Positions 53,495 through 61,941 of a stretch of DNA of 64,000 bases are shown here, piece by piece (the stretch's first letter is position 1; each line of letters opens with the position of its first letter). Under the pieces are notes generated by a model. The model was not told the DNA's origin, searched no databases, and saw nothing but the letters and a program-made list of their open reading frames with translations. Source of the DNA: Agrobacterium tumefaciens (GTDB lineage Bacteria; Pseudomonadota; Alphaproteobacteria; Rhizobiales; Rhizobiaceae); assembly GCA_025560025.1 (NCBI GenBank), contig CP048486.1:1864001-1928000 (forward strand), read 5' to 3'. Position numbers and translations under genes: made by a program.

Positions 53495-55069
53495 ATGCGT
53501 CAGAATCTCGTGGCTGTCGATGTCGGTACGGCGAGCGCGCGCGCCGGGATTTTCGATCCGGCCGGCAGGCTTCTGGCCCGCTCCACCCATCCCATCCTGA
53601 TGCAGAGGCCGCAGGAAAACCACGCCGAACATGATTCCACCGACATATGGAACGCGGTCTGCATTGCGGTGAGGGCAGCGCTTGCCGATGCGGGTGTGTC
53701 GCCGCAAAGCATAGCGGCAATCGGTTTCGACGCCACCTGCTCGCTCGTTATCCGCGATGAAAGCGGAGAACCGGTTTCGGTTTCGGTAACCGGCAAAGAT
53801 CGGTTCGATACGATCGTCTGGCTCGACCACCGGGCAATCGACGAGGCCGACCGGCTGACGGCGTCCGGCCACCGCGTGCTGGATTTTGCCGGCAGAAGCA
53901 TGTCGCCGGAAATGCAGATGCCGAAGCTGATGTGGTTGAAGACGCATATGCCGGCAAGCTGGTCCCGCATGTCCTTCGCCTTCGATCTGGCGGATTTCCT
54001 GACATGGAAGGCGACCGGTTCCGCGAAGCGTTCAAATTGCACGCAGACGGCGAAGTGGAATTTCCTGGCGCAGGAAAATCCCGGCTGGCAGGCGGATTAT
54101 CTCGGACTGGCCGGGCTTGGTGACCTGAAAGAACGGGCCGGGCTTCCCGAGACCACGGTGATGCCGGGGGAGAGCATCGGTTCGCTGTCGCCGCAGGCCG
54201 CCGCAGATCTTGGTCTGGACACCGGCTGCCAGGTGGCGGCTGGCATGATCGATGCCTATGCCGGTGCTCTCGGCGCGCTTGGCGGTTGCCTTTCGGCGGA
54301 TGTGGGCCGGCATGTGGCGCTGATTGCCGGAACATCCAGTTGCCTTGTCGCCATGTCTGAACGGCAGATGCCCGGTCACAGTCTCTGGGGTCCCTATTGG
54401 CAGGCGATCCTGCCCGGCCACTGGCTGGTGGAGGGTGGGCAATCGGCCACCGGCGCGCTGCTCGATCATATCGTGCGCATGCATGCTGCCGGCGGTGAGC
54501 CGGATACGGCGCTGCATGCCCGCATCGTTGCGCGGGTAACGGAGTTGCGCGCGCTTGAAGGCGAGGCCTTTGCCGATCGGTTGCATGTGCTGCCGGATTT
54601 CCATGGCAACCGCTCGCCGCTTGCCGATCCGCATGCGGTCGGCGTTATCAGCGGGCTGACGCTGGATACATCTTTCGACAGTCTCTGCCGTCTTTATTGG
54701 CGTACCGCCGTGGCGATCGCGCTCGGCGCGCGCCATGTGCTCGATGCCATGGAGCGTTTCGGTTATGCGGTCGAAAGCCTGCATGTCACCGGCGGGCACG
54801 TGAAAAACCAGCTCCTGATGGAGCTTTATGCCGATGTGACGGGCAAGCGCATCGTGGTTCCCGCGACCGCCGATGCCGTTCTTCTCGGCACGGCGATGAC
54901 GGCGGCGGCTGCCGGGGGCGTTCATGCGGGGCTTGCGGCGGCTGGCGCCGCCATGTATCCGGGCAATGCGGAAATTTCCGCAAATACGGCGCTTGCGCCC
55001 CGCTATGAGCGCGATTATCGCCGGTTTCTCGCCATGCACCGCCATCGCCAGGAGCTGGAAAGCCTCTGA
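53495..55069 (+). CDS. FGGY-family carbohydrate kinase (ribulokinase/xylulokinase-like)
   Basis: 524 residues from the ATG at 53495 (a TTG just before it is an alternative). FGGY motifs: VAVDVGTASARAGIFDPAG at the N-terminus, AAIGFDATCSLVI, WLDHRAIDEADRL, AAGMIDAYAGALG, and the C-terminal GGHVKNQLLMELYADVTGKRIVVP. The pattern is that of the D-ribulokinase-like (YpCarbK) branch rather than classical XylB. In this cluster it could phosphorylate a ketose from polyol oxidation (for example D-xylulose, D-ribulose or L-ribulose from arabitol or ribitol). It ends the polyol operon. Confidence 0.85.
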   Translation: MRQNLVAVDVGTASARAGIFDPAGRLLARSTHPILMQRPQENHAEHDSTDIWNAVCIAVRAALADAGVSPQSIAAIGFDATCSLVIRDESGEPVSVSVTGKDRFDTIVWLDHRAIDEADRLTASGHRVLDFAGRSMSPEMQMPKLMWLKTHMPASWSRMSFAFDLADFLTWKATGSAKRSNCTQTAKWNFLAQENPGWQADYLGLAGLGDLKERAGLPETTVMPGESIGSLSPQAAADLGLDTGCQVAAGMIDAYAGALGALGGCLSADVGRHVALIAGTSSCLVAMSERQMPGHSLWGPYWQAILPGHWLVEGGQSATGALLDHIVRMHAAGGEPDTALHARIVARVTELRALEGEAFADRLHVLPDFHGNRSPLADPHAVGVISGLTLDTSFDSLCRLYWRTAVAIALGARHVLDAMERFGYAVESLHVTGGHVKNQLLMELYADVTGKRIVVPATADAVLLGTAMTAAAAGGVHAGLAAAGAAMYPGNAEISANTALAPRYERDYRRFLAMHRHRQELESL

Positions 55070-55098
55070 TTTTTTGCAAAATGTTTGGCGATGGCGTC

Positions 55099-55238
55099 GC
55101 CGCATATTTCTTCTCCCCGCCGGGGAGAAGGTGGCCCGAAGGGTCGGATGAGGGGGTAAGCTCTCCGAATATCTCGACCGTCGCCCCCTCATCTCGCTGC
55201 CGCGGACTTCTCCCCGCCGGGGAGAAGAAATATGCGGC
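55099..55238. repeat. Palindromic intergenic repeat, family C, copy 2
   Basis: About 140 bp with terminal arms of 32 nt (55099-55130 and 55207-55238) that pair with a single mismatch. It lies in the convergent gap between the kinase and the RpiR gene. It is an inverted relative of the repeat at 44830, and together the two bracket the whole polyol cluster. It could also terminate transcription from both sides. Confidence 0.88.
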
Positions 55239-55270
55239 ACCCGCTCGGTCATATGCCCGCAGGGCGCAGA

Positions 55271-56197
55271 TCAGATGCCGAGCGAGCGCTTCAGGCCTGT
55301 GAGGTTTTTCATCCGCGTCCTGCGCGTCTCGTCCGCGCCCGCAATCAGACTGCAAAGGGTGAATTCCATCAGCGCGACCAGTTGCAGCAAGCCCTGGCCG
55401 CCATTCTGGGCGTGCGGCATGGCAAGACAGATATCCGCGCTTTCAGGTCCCCATTCATAAAACCGGGTGGTGATGAGCAGGGTTCTGTAACCGCTCTTGC
55501 GCGCCGTCGAAGACAGGCTCTGCAGCGGCGACAGGCTGCCGCCGCAATCCATGAGGATGAGAAGGGCTTTTGCCGGGTCAAAATCCCATAGCGCGACATA
55601 AGCGGCGCTATCGCTGCCGAGATAATGGACCTGCCTGCGGTATTCCAGCAACCGTCCGTGGAAGTGGCGGCCGGTGCCCATGCTTTCAGGGGATGTGGCC
55701 AGAAAAATATCGGGGGTGGAGGCGATCTCGTTCATTGCCAGACGCCAGATCGGCTGGGAGGTCATGTCGAAAGCGGTCTGGATGGCCTGGATCTGTTGTG
55801 ACAGAAGCTGGGAAAACGGATTGGACTGTTCTCCACCTGCCATGGATGCGGTTTGCTCCTCACCCCCCATTTCTTCCGCATGGCGCAGATCCGCGCGGAT
55901 ATCGCTGAATTGCCGGTATCCAAGCGAGCGCAGGAAGCGGCCGACCGTCATCGGGCTGAGGCCGAGCTTCGCAGCCAGCGTCTGCGCCGTTTCGAATGGC
56001 AACTCGTCCAGATGCTCGATCAGATATTTGGCGATCTTGCGCTCGGAGGGTGTGCCAGCCTTCATGGCACGCGTGAGGTTCAACAGCAGCTTTTCCACCA
56101 ACGCCTCATTCTTATGATTATTGAACGATGATGCATGCGCGCGCGCCAAACAGCGTGCGAACCGCGTTTTGACGGTGGGGGAAGCTTTTCCGGCCAT
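55271..56197 (-). CDS. RpiR-family transcriptional regulator (HTH + SIS domain)
   Basis: About 308 residues from the ATG at 56197 (a GTG three codons earlier is possible, as GGAGG lies close to both). The N-terminal RpiR helix-turn-helix is ERKIAKYLIEHLDELPFETAQTLAAKLGLSPMTVGRFLRSLGYRQFSDIRADL. A C-terminal SIS sugar-isomerase-like domain follows, which usually binds sugar phosphates. It converges on the polyol operon from the right but the nearest target is unknown; its own AT-rich promoter carries an inverted repeat. The SIS Ser motifs are weaker than in classic members. Confidence 0.85.
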   Translation of the reverse strand: MAGKASPTVKTRFARCLARAHASSFNNHKNEALVEKLLLNLTRAMKAGTPSERKIAKYLIEHLDELPFETAQTLAAKLGLSPMTVGRFLRSLGYRQFSDIRADLRHAEEMGGEEQTASMAGGEQSNPFSQLLSQQIQAIQTAFDMTSQPIWRLAMNEIASTPDIFLATSPESMGTGRHFHGRLLEYRRQVHYLGSDSAAYVALWDFDPAKALLILMDCGGSLSPLQSLSSTARKSGYRTLLITTRFYEWGPESADICLAMPHAQNGGQGLLQLVALMEFTLCSLIAGADETRRTRMKNLTGLKRSLGI

Positions 56198-56223
56198 GTC
56201 CTCCACCGGACCGGAATGCGAAT

Positions 56224-56244
56224 TATAATAGGTATTTTATTATA
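56224..56244. promoter_or_regulatory. Inverted repeat in the RpiR gene promoter
   Basis: TATAATA at 56224-56230 and TATTATA at 56238-56244 form a perfect 7-bp pair with a 7-nt gap, 27 nt upstream of the regulator start inside a strongly AT-rich stretch. It may be an autoregulatory site, or include the -10 element of either divergent promoter. Confidence 0.4.
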
Positions 56245-56397
56245 TTTTAGAGATATCTTTTATTCAAGGGAAATTCCATCTGCGGTTTAATTCCAGGCAG
56301 TTGGCGGCTTGCTGTGGTTCTTGTACAGCCGACGGCAAGCTCCTATCTCTCGCTGGGTCAGAAAGTTTCAACGCAGGAAGCGGCAAGGGAGTTCCGA

Positions 56398-57135
56398 ATG
56401 ATATTCGATGCGGCAAGGCTGGCGTTTCAAAATCTCTTTGCCGCCGAAACCCGGTCGGTTTTCTGGAAGGTTCTGGGGCTGACGCTTCTCGTGCTGGCGG
56501 CGCTGTGGTTCGCCATTCGGTCGATCTTCATCTATTTCGCCCTGCCGTGGGTGGATACGCTGATCCCCGGCGTGCCGGACTGGGCGGGCTGGCTGACCTT
56601 CGTTTTCGCCATTTTCGCCGGCATCGGACTTGCCCTGGCGCTGGCGCTGCTCATTTCGCCGGTCACCGCCGTCATTGCCGGCCTGTTTCTCGACGATGTC
56701 GCCGACGTGGTTGAGAAAAAGAACTACCCGAACGACCCACCGGGCAAGGCGATGCCGGTGGGTGAGGCTGTGCTATCGTCCATCAAGTTCTTCGGCGTCA
56801 TCATTGCCGGCAACCTTGTCGCGCTGTTGCTGCTTCTGGTGCCGGGTATCAATCTTATCGCGTTTTTTCTGGTGAACGGCTATCTGCTCGGCCGGGAATT
56901 CTTTGAGTTCGCGGCGATGCGTTTCCGCTCGCCCGCCGAAGCGAGGTTGTTCCGTTCAAAACACCGCACCACCGTCTTCATGGCAGGGCTGGTAATTGCG
57001 GCCTTCCTGGCGGTGCCGTTCCTCAACCTGTTGACGCCGCTGTTTGCCGCCTCGATGATGGTGCATTTGCACAAGGCCGTCAGCCGGCGCGATCCCTCAT
57101 TCGCCGCCGGCCACACCGAACAGCTGCGCGGGTAA
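56398..57135 (+). CDS. EI24/CysZ-like membrane protein
   Basis: 245 residues from the ATG at 56398 (AAGGGAG 8 nt upstream); the longer open frame is not needed. It has about four membrane segments in two pairs (KVLGLTLLVLAALWFAIRSIF, FVFAIFAGIGLALALALLISP, FFGVIIAGNLVALLLLLVPG, GLVIAAFLAVPFLNLLTP). The central NYPNDPPGKAMPVGEA loop and the GREFFEFAAMRF segment are typical of the EI24/CysZ family, some members of which transport sulfate. Its last 39 nt overlap the convergent endonuclease III gene. A sulfate role is not shown here. Confidence 0.8.
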   Translation: MIFDAARLAFQNLFAAETRSVFWKVLGLTLLVLAALWFAIRSIFIYFALPWVDTLIPGVPDWAGWLTFVFAIFAGIGLALALALLISPVTAVIAGLFLDDVADVVEKKNYPNDPPGKAMPVGEAVLSSIKFFGVIIAGNLVALLLLLVPGINLIAFFLVNGYLLGREFFEFAAMRFRSPAEARLFRSKHRTTVFMAGLVIAAFLAVPFLNLLTPLFAASMMVHLHKAVSRRDPSFAAGHTEQLRG

Positions 57136-57879
57136 TTCCACCAGAGGCGCTGGAATATCGAAGGTCTTTTCCGGCGATTTGCAGATATCGGCAATCACGC
57201 AGCGTTCGCATTCCGGTTTGCGCGCCTTGCAGCAATAACGTCCGTGCAGGATCAGCCAGTGATGGGCATGGAACAGATATTGTTCGGGAATGATGCGGAT
57301 CAGCCGGTCTTCAACCTCGTCAGGGGTTTTGCCCGGCGCAAGACAGAGCCGGTTGGCGATGCGGAACACATGTGTATCCACCGCAAGCGTGGGCACGCCG
57401 AAGGCCATGGACATCACCACATTGGCCGTCTTGCGGCCGACACCCGGCAGCGTCACCAGCTCCTCGCGGGTTTTCGGCACCTCGCCGCCGAAATTGTCGA
57501 TCAGCATCTGCGACAGGGCGATGACGTTTTTCGCCTTGTTGCGGTAAAGGCCGATGGTCTTGATATGGCCGATCAGTTCTTCCTCGCCGAGCGCCAGCAT
57601 CTTTTCCGGCGTATCGGCCACCTTGAACAGCGCCCGGGTCGCCCGGTTCACGCCCACATCGGTCGCCTGTGCGGAAAGCGCCACGGCCACCAGCAGGGTG
57701 AAGGGATTGGTGTGTTCCAGCTCGCCTTTCGGCTCCGGCCGCTGAATGGAAAAACGTCGGAAGATTTCGGTGAGCTCATCCTTGGAATAGGCCGTTTTCA
57801 CCCGCGCAGGCTTGCGCGCGGATGCCGGATTTGACTTTTTCAATGTTTGGGTGCTGGATCGTTTTTTGGCGACTGTCAT
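57097..57879 (-). CDS. nth: Endonuclease III
   Basis: 260 residues with a basic N-terminal tail (MTVAKKRSSTQTLKKSNPAS) longer than in enteric Nth. Helix-hairpin-helix LPGVGRKTA (144-152) with catalytic Lys150, catalytic Asp168 in AVDTHVFR, and the iron-sulfur cluster C217-x6-C224-x2-C227-x5-C233. It removes oxidised pyrimidines and cuts the abasic site in base excision repair. The 3' end overlaps the convergent membrane-protein gene by 39 bp. It is divergent from the DUF2244 gene across 37 bp. Confidence 0.95.
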   Translation of the reverse strand: MTVAKKRSSTQTLKKSNPASARKPARVKTAYSKDELTEIFRRFSIQRPEPKGELEHTNPFTLLVAVALSAQATDVGVNRATRALFKVADTPEKMLALGEEELIGHIKTIGLYRNKAKNVIALSQMLIDNFGGEVPKTREELVTLPGVGRKTANVVMSMAFGVPTLAVDTHVFRIANRLCLAPGKTPDEVEDRLIRIIPEQYLFHAHHWLILHGRYCCKARKPECERCVIADICKSPEKTFDIPAPLVELPAQLFGVAGGE

Positions 57880-57916
57880 GGACTATCTATAGCCAGCCCG
57901 CCTTGAGGAAAGCAAC

Positions 57917-58399
57917 GTGGATACGCTCAACGACCAGCCGATTTTCGCGGCGGAACTCGTTCCGCACCGTTCGCTTGGCAGAAGGGGTTTCCGGCTGCTC
58001 CTGCTTCTCTCCGGCCTGGCCTGCCTTGTCTATGGCGGCTTCTTCCTCGCCACCGGGGCATGGCCGGTCGGCCTGTTCTTCGGGCTGGATTTTCTGCTGC
58101 TTTATGCCGCCTTCCGCGCCAATTACCGGGCGGCGAAGGCGCGGGAAGAGGTTAGCGTCTCGCGCACAAGCCTGTCGATCCGCAAATTCTCTCCCGCCGG
58201 GCGGATGGTAGAACATCGCTTCAATCCCTTCTGGGCGCGCTTCAGGGTGAGGCGGCATGACGAGATCGGCATTGTCTCCATGCATGTGACGGGTGAAGGC
58301 CGGGCGACCGACATCGGGTCGTTTCTAAATCCGGATGACCGGGAAAGTTTCGCCAAGGCTTTCGGCGGCGCGCTGGCGACTGTGCGGCGGCGGATGTGA
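57917..58399 (+). CDS. DUF2244-type membrane protein
   Basis: 160 residues from a GTG at 57917 with GAGGAAA upstream. The N-terminal tail (FAAELVPHRSLGRRGFRLLL) is followed by two close helices (LLLLSGLACLVYGGFFLATG, VGLFFGLDFLLLYAAFRANY) and a soluble C-terminal domain with EVSVSRTSLSIRKFSPAGR and FLNPDDRESFAKAFGGAL, the pattern of DUF2244 proteins. Members are common beside nth in alphaproteobacteria. The function is not known. Confidence 0.82.
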   Translation: MDTLNDQPIFAAELVPHRSLGRRGFRLLLLLSGLACLVYGGFFLATGAWPVGLFFGLDFLLLYAAFRANYRAAKAREEVSVSRTSLSIRKFSPAGRMVEHRFNPFWARFRVRRHDEIGIVSMHVTGEGRATDIGSFLNPDDRESFAKAFGGALATVRRRM

Positions 58400-58422
58400 G
58401 CCGATAATCCCGCTCACTACCC

Positions 58423-58534
58423 GTCATTCCGGCCCTGAGCCGGAATCCAGCCGACGCGCGTCCGCGCGGCGGGAAAGACTCCTTACAGCCCAAGTCCTTG
58501 GGCTGGCTGGATACCGGCTCGAGGCCGGTATGAC
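58423..58534. repeat. Palindromic intergenic repeat, family B, copy 3
   Basis: About 112 bp: starts GTCATTCCGGCCCTGAGCC and ends GAGGCCGGTATGAC. Inner hairpins are CGCGCGTCCGCGCG and CAGCCCAAG/CTTGGGCTG. It lies in the gap between the DUF2244 gene and the Ada-like gene, and is the reverse-orientation relative of the copy at 32996. Confidence 0.8.
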
Positions 58535-58616
58535 GGTAGAAACGGAGCACCGCGCAAGAAACGGGTGGAGACGAAGTCGCTTTAATGGTTTTCTCTTACC
58601 CGTTAGGAGATTTGCG

Positions 58617-59489
58617 ATGAACGCCAATATTACGCTGAACGAAGACATCACCCCCATCGGAACGGATTACGACACGGTGCGCGGGGTTATCGAGCTTTTG
58701 ACGCTGGATTATCGCGAGCAGCCCTCCCTCGAAGCCATTGCCGCAGAGCTCGGCCAGTCGCCGACGCAATTGCAGAAGACCTTCACCCGCTGGGCCGGCC
58801 TTTCACCCAAGGCATTCCTGCAGGCCGTAACGCTCGATCATGCCAAGAGGCTGTTGCGCGAAGAGGATTTGCCGCTGCTGGAAACCTCGATCGAGGTCGG
58901 CATGTCGGGGCCTGGACGTCTGCACGATCTGTTCGTCACCCATGAGGCCATGTCGCCCGGCGAATGGAAGGCCAAGGGTGGCGGGTTGACGATCCGCTAC
59001 GGTTTCCACACCTCGCCCTTCGGGCTTGCGCTGGTCATGGTGACCGATCGTGGCCTTGCCGGCTGCGCCTTTGCCGATCCGGGTGAGGAAAGGGCCTGTT
59101 TCGAGGACATGGGCGGCCGCTGGCCGAACGCGGACTATGTCGAGGATCGCGAAGCGACGGCACCCTATGCCGCCCGCATCTTCGATCCGTCCATGTGGTC
59201 GGCGGACAGGCCGCTGCGCGTCGTGCTGCTTGGCACGGATTTTCAGGTGCGGGTCTGGGAAAGCCTCCTGAAAATCCCGATGGGCCGCGCGGTTACCTAT
59301 TCACACATCGCCTGCGATATCGGCCAGCCCACCGCGTCCCGTGCGGTTGGTGCGGCGGTCGGCGCTAATCCGGTGTCCTTCGTCGTTCCCTGCCATCGCG
59401 CCGTCGGTAAAAGTGGGGCTCTGACGGGGTATCACTGGGGGCTAACCCGCAAGCGCGCGATGCTTGGCTGGGAAACGGGGAAGGTGTGA
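58617..59489 (+). CDS. Ada-like O6-methylguanine-DNA methyltransferase with AraC domain, lacking the metal-binding sensor
   Basis: 290 residues from the ATG at 58617 (AGGAGA 6 nt upstream). An AraC-type helix-turn-helix region (about 20-115: SLEAIAAELGQSPTQLQKTFTRWAGLSPKAFLQ) is followed by a methyltransferase domain with the active-site Cys259 in PCHR, and RAVGAAVGANP before it. Unlike E. coli Ada there is no N-terminal Cys-rich phosphotriester domain, so it would repair O6-methylguanine or O4-methylthymine but lacks the usual methylation switch for gene activation. It lies beside nth and DUF2244 in a small repair-related stretch. Confidence 0.9.
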   Translation: MNANITLNEDITPIGTDYDTVRGVIELLTLDYREQPSLEAIAAELGQSPTQLQKTFTRWAGLSPKAFLQAVTLDHAKRLLREEDLPLLETSIEVGMSGPGRLHDLFVTHEAMSPGEWKAKGGGLTIRYGFHTSPFGLALVMVTDRGLAGCAFADPGEERACFEDMGGRWPNADYVEDREATAPYAARIFDPSMWSADRPLRVVLLGTDFQVRVWESLLKIPMGRAVTYSHIACDIGQPTASRAVGAAVGANPVSFVVPCHRAVGKSGALTGYHWGLTRKRAMLGWETGKV

Positions 59490-59565
59490 TTGGATTGATT
59501 ATCTTTTCCGATCTGACTTAGATCCCTTTGATCTAGGTGCATATTGCGTGGGCTCTTCATACGCG

Positions 59566-59641
59566 ACGTCATCCTCGGGCTTGACCCGAGGATCCACGAC
59601 CAAGCCGCTTGTGGATCCTCGCCTCAAGGGCGAGGATGACG
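59566..59641. repeat. Palindromic intergenic repeat, family A, copy 3
   Basis: About 76 bp: begins ACGTCATCCTCGGGCTTG and ends with CCTCGCCTCAAGGGCGAGG and ATGACG. It lies in the convergent gap between the Ada-like gene and the SorC-type regulator. The right arm is more diverged than in the copy at 37528. Confidence 0.8.
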
Positions 59642-59676
59642 GGGGCGAACATTGCTCGCGAATGGCCCGACGAGGC

Positions 59677-60675
59677 CTAAACCAGTTCCATCAACGCCCG
59701 CGCCGCCGCCTCGTCTGTTATCAGCGTATTGCAGCCGATCCGCTTGATCGTGGCCCGGATGGCGATGGCGCGGTGGGCGCCGCCGGAGGCCAGCACGATG
59801 TGTTTTGCCTTGCGCAGCGTATCGAGATCGATTGCCATGGCGCGCTGGTTGATGGGGTGATCGACCGAGCGGCCTTCGGCATCGATGAAGTTGAACATGG
59901 TGTCACAGACACAGCCGGCATCGATGAGTTCCTGCAGCGTCGCTTTCGAAATGAAGCCTTCTGATAGCGAGGTCGAATGCGGCCCGATATCGCCGCAGGA
60001 GACGATGGCGAGATCGAGCGTTTCGGCGAGATCGTAAAGCGTCGCAAGCCCGCATTTTTCGATCAGCGCCCGTTTTGTCTCAACCGAATCCACCAGGAGG
60101 GGCGCGAGGAACATGTAACATTCGGCCCCAAGCGCGCTCGCCAGCCGCCAGGTGTAATCGAGCGGGTTGGTTTGGTGCACGGCGACGATGCCGCCGAGCA
60201 GCGAGACGACCTTGCAATTTTCCCGGCGCGGCGGGCGGAAGCTGGAAAGCGAGGCGGTCATGGTGCGGCCCCAGCCGACGCCGATGGTGGCCTCGTTCGG
60301 CACCGCTTCGGAGAGGAATTGCCCGAGCGCCAGCCCGACCGCCTTTGCTGTGCCTTCGGCGTTCGCCTTATCCGGGGATGGGCCGGGGGAAGGGATGATC
60401 ACCGCCTCATCCAGCCCGTAAGCCGCCTCCAGCCGGCCGGCCAGCTCGACGAAATCCTCGATGCCTTCGTTGATCCATATCTGCACTTCGGAGCGCTTCA
60501 TCGCCTCGTCCAGCAGGCGGATGACGGTGGAGCGGCTGATGCCGAGTTTTTCCGCGACGTCTTTCTGCGTCATGCCCTGATTATAATAGAGCCATGCGGC
60601 GCGCAGCCGCAGAGACGCCGCTTCCGAATAGGCCGTATGGGTTTCTCTTCTCAGTTTCGCCACGGTTTCCGCCAT
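59677..60675 (-). CDS. SorC/DeoR-type sugar-binding transcriptional regulator, divergent from transaldolase
   Basis: 332 residues. The helix-turn-helix is NQGMTQKDVAEKLGISRSTVIRLLDEA (about residues 33-58). The SorC effector domain follows (IGVGWGRTMTASLSSF, VVSLLGGIVAVHQTNPLDYTWRLASALGAECY, VSCGDIGPHSTSLSEGFI, VLASGGAHRAIAIRATI). It resembles erythritol- and polyol-type regulators. It is divergent from the transaldolase gene across 195 bp with several TTGCGAT half-sites between them, so it probably controls that gene and itself in response to a sugar phosphate. Confidence 0.85.
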   Translation of the reverse strand: MAETVAKLRRETHTAYSEAASLRLRAAWLYYNQGMTQKDVAEKLGISRSTVIRLLDEAMKRSEVQIWINEGIEDFVELAGRLEAAYGLDEAVIIPSPGPSPDKANAEGTAKAVGLALGQFLSEAVPNEATIGVGWGRTMTASLSSFRPPRRENCKVVSLLGGIVAVHQTNPLDYTWRLASALGAECYMFLAPLLVDSVETKRALIEKCGLATLYDLAETLDLAIVSCGDIGPHSTSLSEGFISKATLQELIDAGCVCDTMFNFIDAEGRSVDHPINQRAMAIDLDTLRKAKHIVLASGGAHRAIAIRATIKRIGCNTLITDEAAARALMELV

Positions 60676-60693
60676 TCTTTATTAGCGACCGAG

Positions 60694-60765
60694 TATCGCA
60701 GGCGTGAAACTTATGTCAATTGCGATGCGCAAATGTCTTGACTTTTGGCCCTGTCGCTTGCGATA
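60694..60765. promoter_or_regulatory. Repeated TTGCGAT half-sites and tal promoter
   Basis: TATCGCA (60694-60700), TTGCGATGCGCAA (60720-60732) and TTGCGATA (60758-60765) are related half-sites in the divergent gap; the middle one is nearly palindromic. A TTGACT (60738-60743) and a GATAGT 18 bp later (60762-60767) could be the tal promoter, with the last half-site on its -10. This fits control by the divergent SorC-type protein. Confidence 0.5.
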
Positions 60766-60870
60766 GTCGGAGCCGGACAGAACCGCGATTTCGGCCTTGG
60801 GCGCACCCATGGTGCGGGAACGAAAAGACGGCTTGGCAAGTTTTGAAGAGATCATGAAGGATCATTCGGT

Positions 60871-61836
60871 ATGACGTCTAAACTCGAACAACTTCGCGCC
60901 ATCACCACGGTCGTTGCCGATACCGGCGATATCGAGGCGGTTGCGCGCCTGAAGCCGGTGGATTGCACCACCAACCCCACCATCGTTCTGAAAGCTCTCG
61001 GCACCCCGGCCTTTGCCGATGCGGTGAAGGAAGCCGTCGCCTGGGGCAAGAAGCAGGGCGGCCAGTCCGACGCCGTCGTCGCTGCCGTTGCTGATCGTCT
61101 CGCCATTTCCGTGGGTGCGGCTCTCGCCGGCCTCGTTCCGGGCCGTGTGTCGACCGAAGTCGATGCCGACCTTTCCTTCGATACGGAAGCCTCCATCACC
61201 AAGGCGCGCCACATCATTGCCGCCTATAAGGAGCGCGGCATCGAGCGTGAACGCATCCTCATCAAGCTCGCTTCCACCTGGGAAGGCATCAAGGCTGCCG
61301 AGATTCTCCAGTCCGAAGGCATCGATTGCAACCTGACCCTGCTTTTCTCCCAGGCACAGGCGATTGCCTGCGCCGAAGCCAAGGTCTTCCTCATCTCGCC
61401 CTTCGTCGGCCGTATTCTCGACTGGTACAAGAAGTCCACCGGTGAGAGCTACACCGCCGAGACCGATCCGGGTGTCGTGTCGGTGCGCAGCATCTACAAT
61501 TATTACAAGGCCAATGGCATCAGCACCGTCGTCATGGGCGCCTCCTTCCGCAATGTCGGCGAAATCGAAGCGCTGGCCGGTTGCGACCGCCTGACGATCA
61601 GCCCGGCGCTGCTGGAAGAGCTGGACAAGGACAGCGGCAAGCTGGAGCGCAAGCTTTCGCCTGACAATATCAAGGCCGAGCCGCTGCAGTCGCTTGACGA
61701 AAAGGCATTCCGCTGGGCGCTCAACGAAGATGCGATGGCTACCGAGAAGCTCTCGGAAGGCATCCGCCTGTTCGCCAAGGATCTCGTGACGCTGCGCGAG
61801 ATGGTCCGCAAGGAACTGACGCTGGCGGCCGCCTGA
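60871..61836 (+). CDS. tal: Transaldolase
   Basis: 321 residues, TalB-type length, with AAGGA before the ATG. Motifs: [13 protein letters not shown] (31-43), [11 protein letters not shown] and the Schiff-base Lys132 in [41 protein letters not shown]. It moves a three-carbon unit between sedoheptulose 7-phosphate and glyceraldehyde 3-phosphate in the pentose phosphate pathway. The link to polyol catabolism upstream is through pentulose phosphates made by the FGGY kinase. Confidence 0.95.
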   Translation: MTSKLEQLRAITTVVADTGDIEAVARLKPVDCTTNPTIVLKALGTPAFADAVKEAVAWGKKQGGQSDAVVAAVADRLAISVGAALAGLVPGRVSTEVDADLSFDTEASITKARHIIAAYKERGIERERILIKLASTWEGIKAAEILQSEGIDCNLTLLFSQAQAIACAEAKVFLISPFVGRILDWYKKSTGESYTAETDPGVVSVRSIYNYYKANGISTVVMGASFRNVGEIEALAGCDRLTISPALLEELDKDSGKLERKLSPDNIKAEPLQSLDEKAFRWALNEDAMATEKLSEGIRLFAKDLVTLREMVRKELTLAAA

Positions 61837-61843
61837 TAAAAGA

Positions 61844-61868
61844 AAGGGGAACCATCCCGGTTCCCCTT
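61844..61868 (+). terminator. Hairpin after tal
   Basis: AAGGGGAACC (61844-61853) pairs perfectly with GGTTCCCCTT (61859-61868) across a 5-nt loop, 7 nt after the stop. It lacks a long T-run, so termination may be completed by the second hairpin at 61901. Confidence 0.65.
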
Positions 61869-61900
61869 GCGTTTACACCACATAAATCTCCAGTCATGCG

Positions 61901-61934
61901 AAAACGCGATCGGATCCCTGCCGGTCGCGTTTTT
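61901..61934. terminator. Bidirectional terminator between tal and the IclR gene
   Basis: AAAACGCGA (61901-61909) pairs with TCGCGTTTT (61925-61933), with an inner CGG/CCG pairing. A-runs lie on the left and T-runs on the right, so it can work for both convergent genes. Confidence 0.75.
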
Positions 61935-61941
61935 GTGTGTT

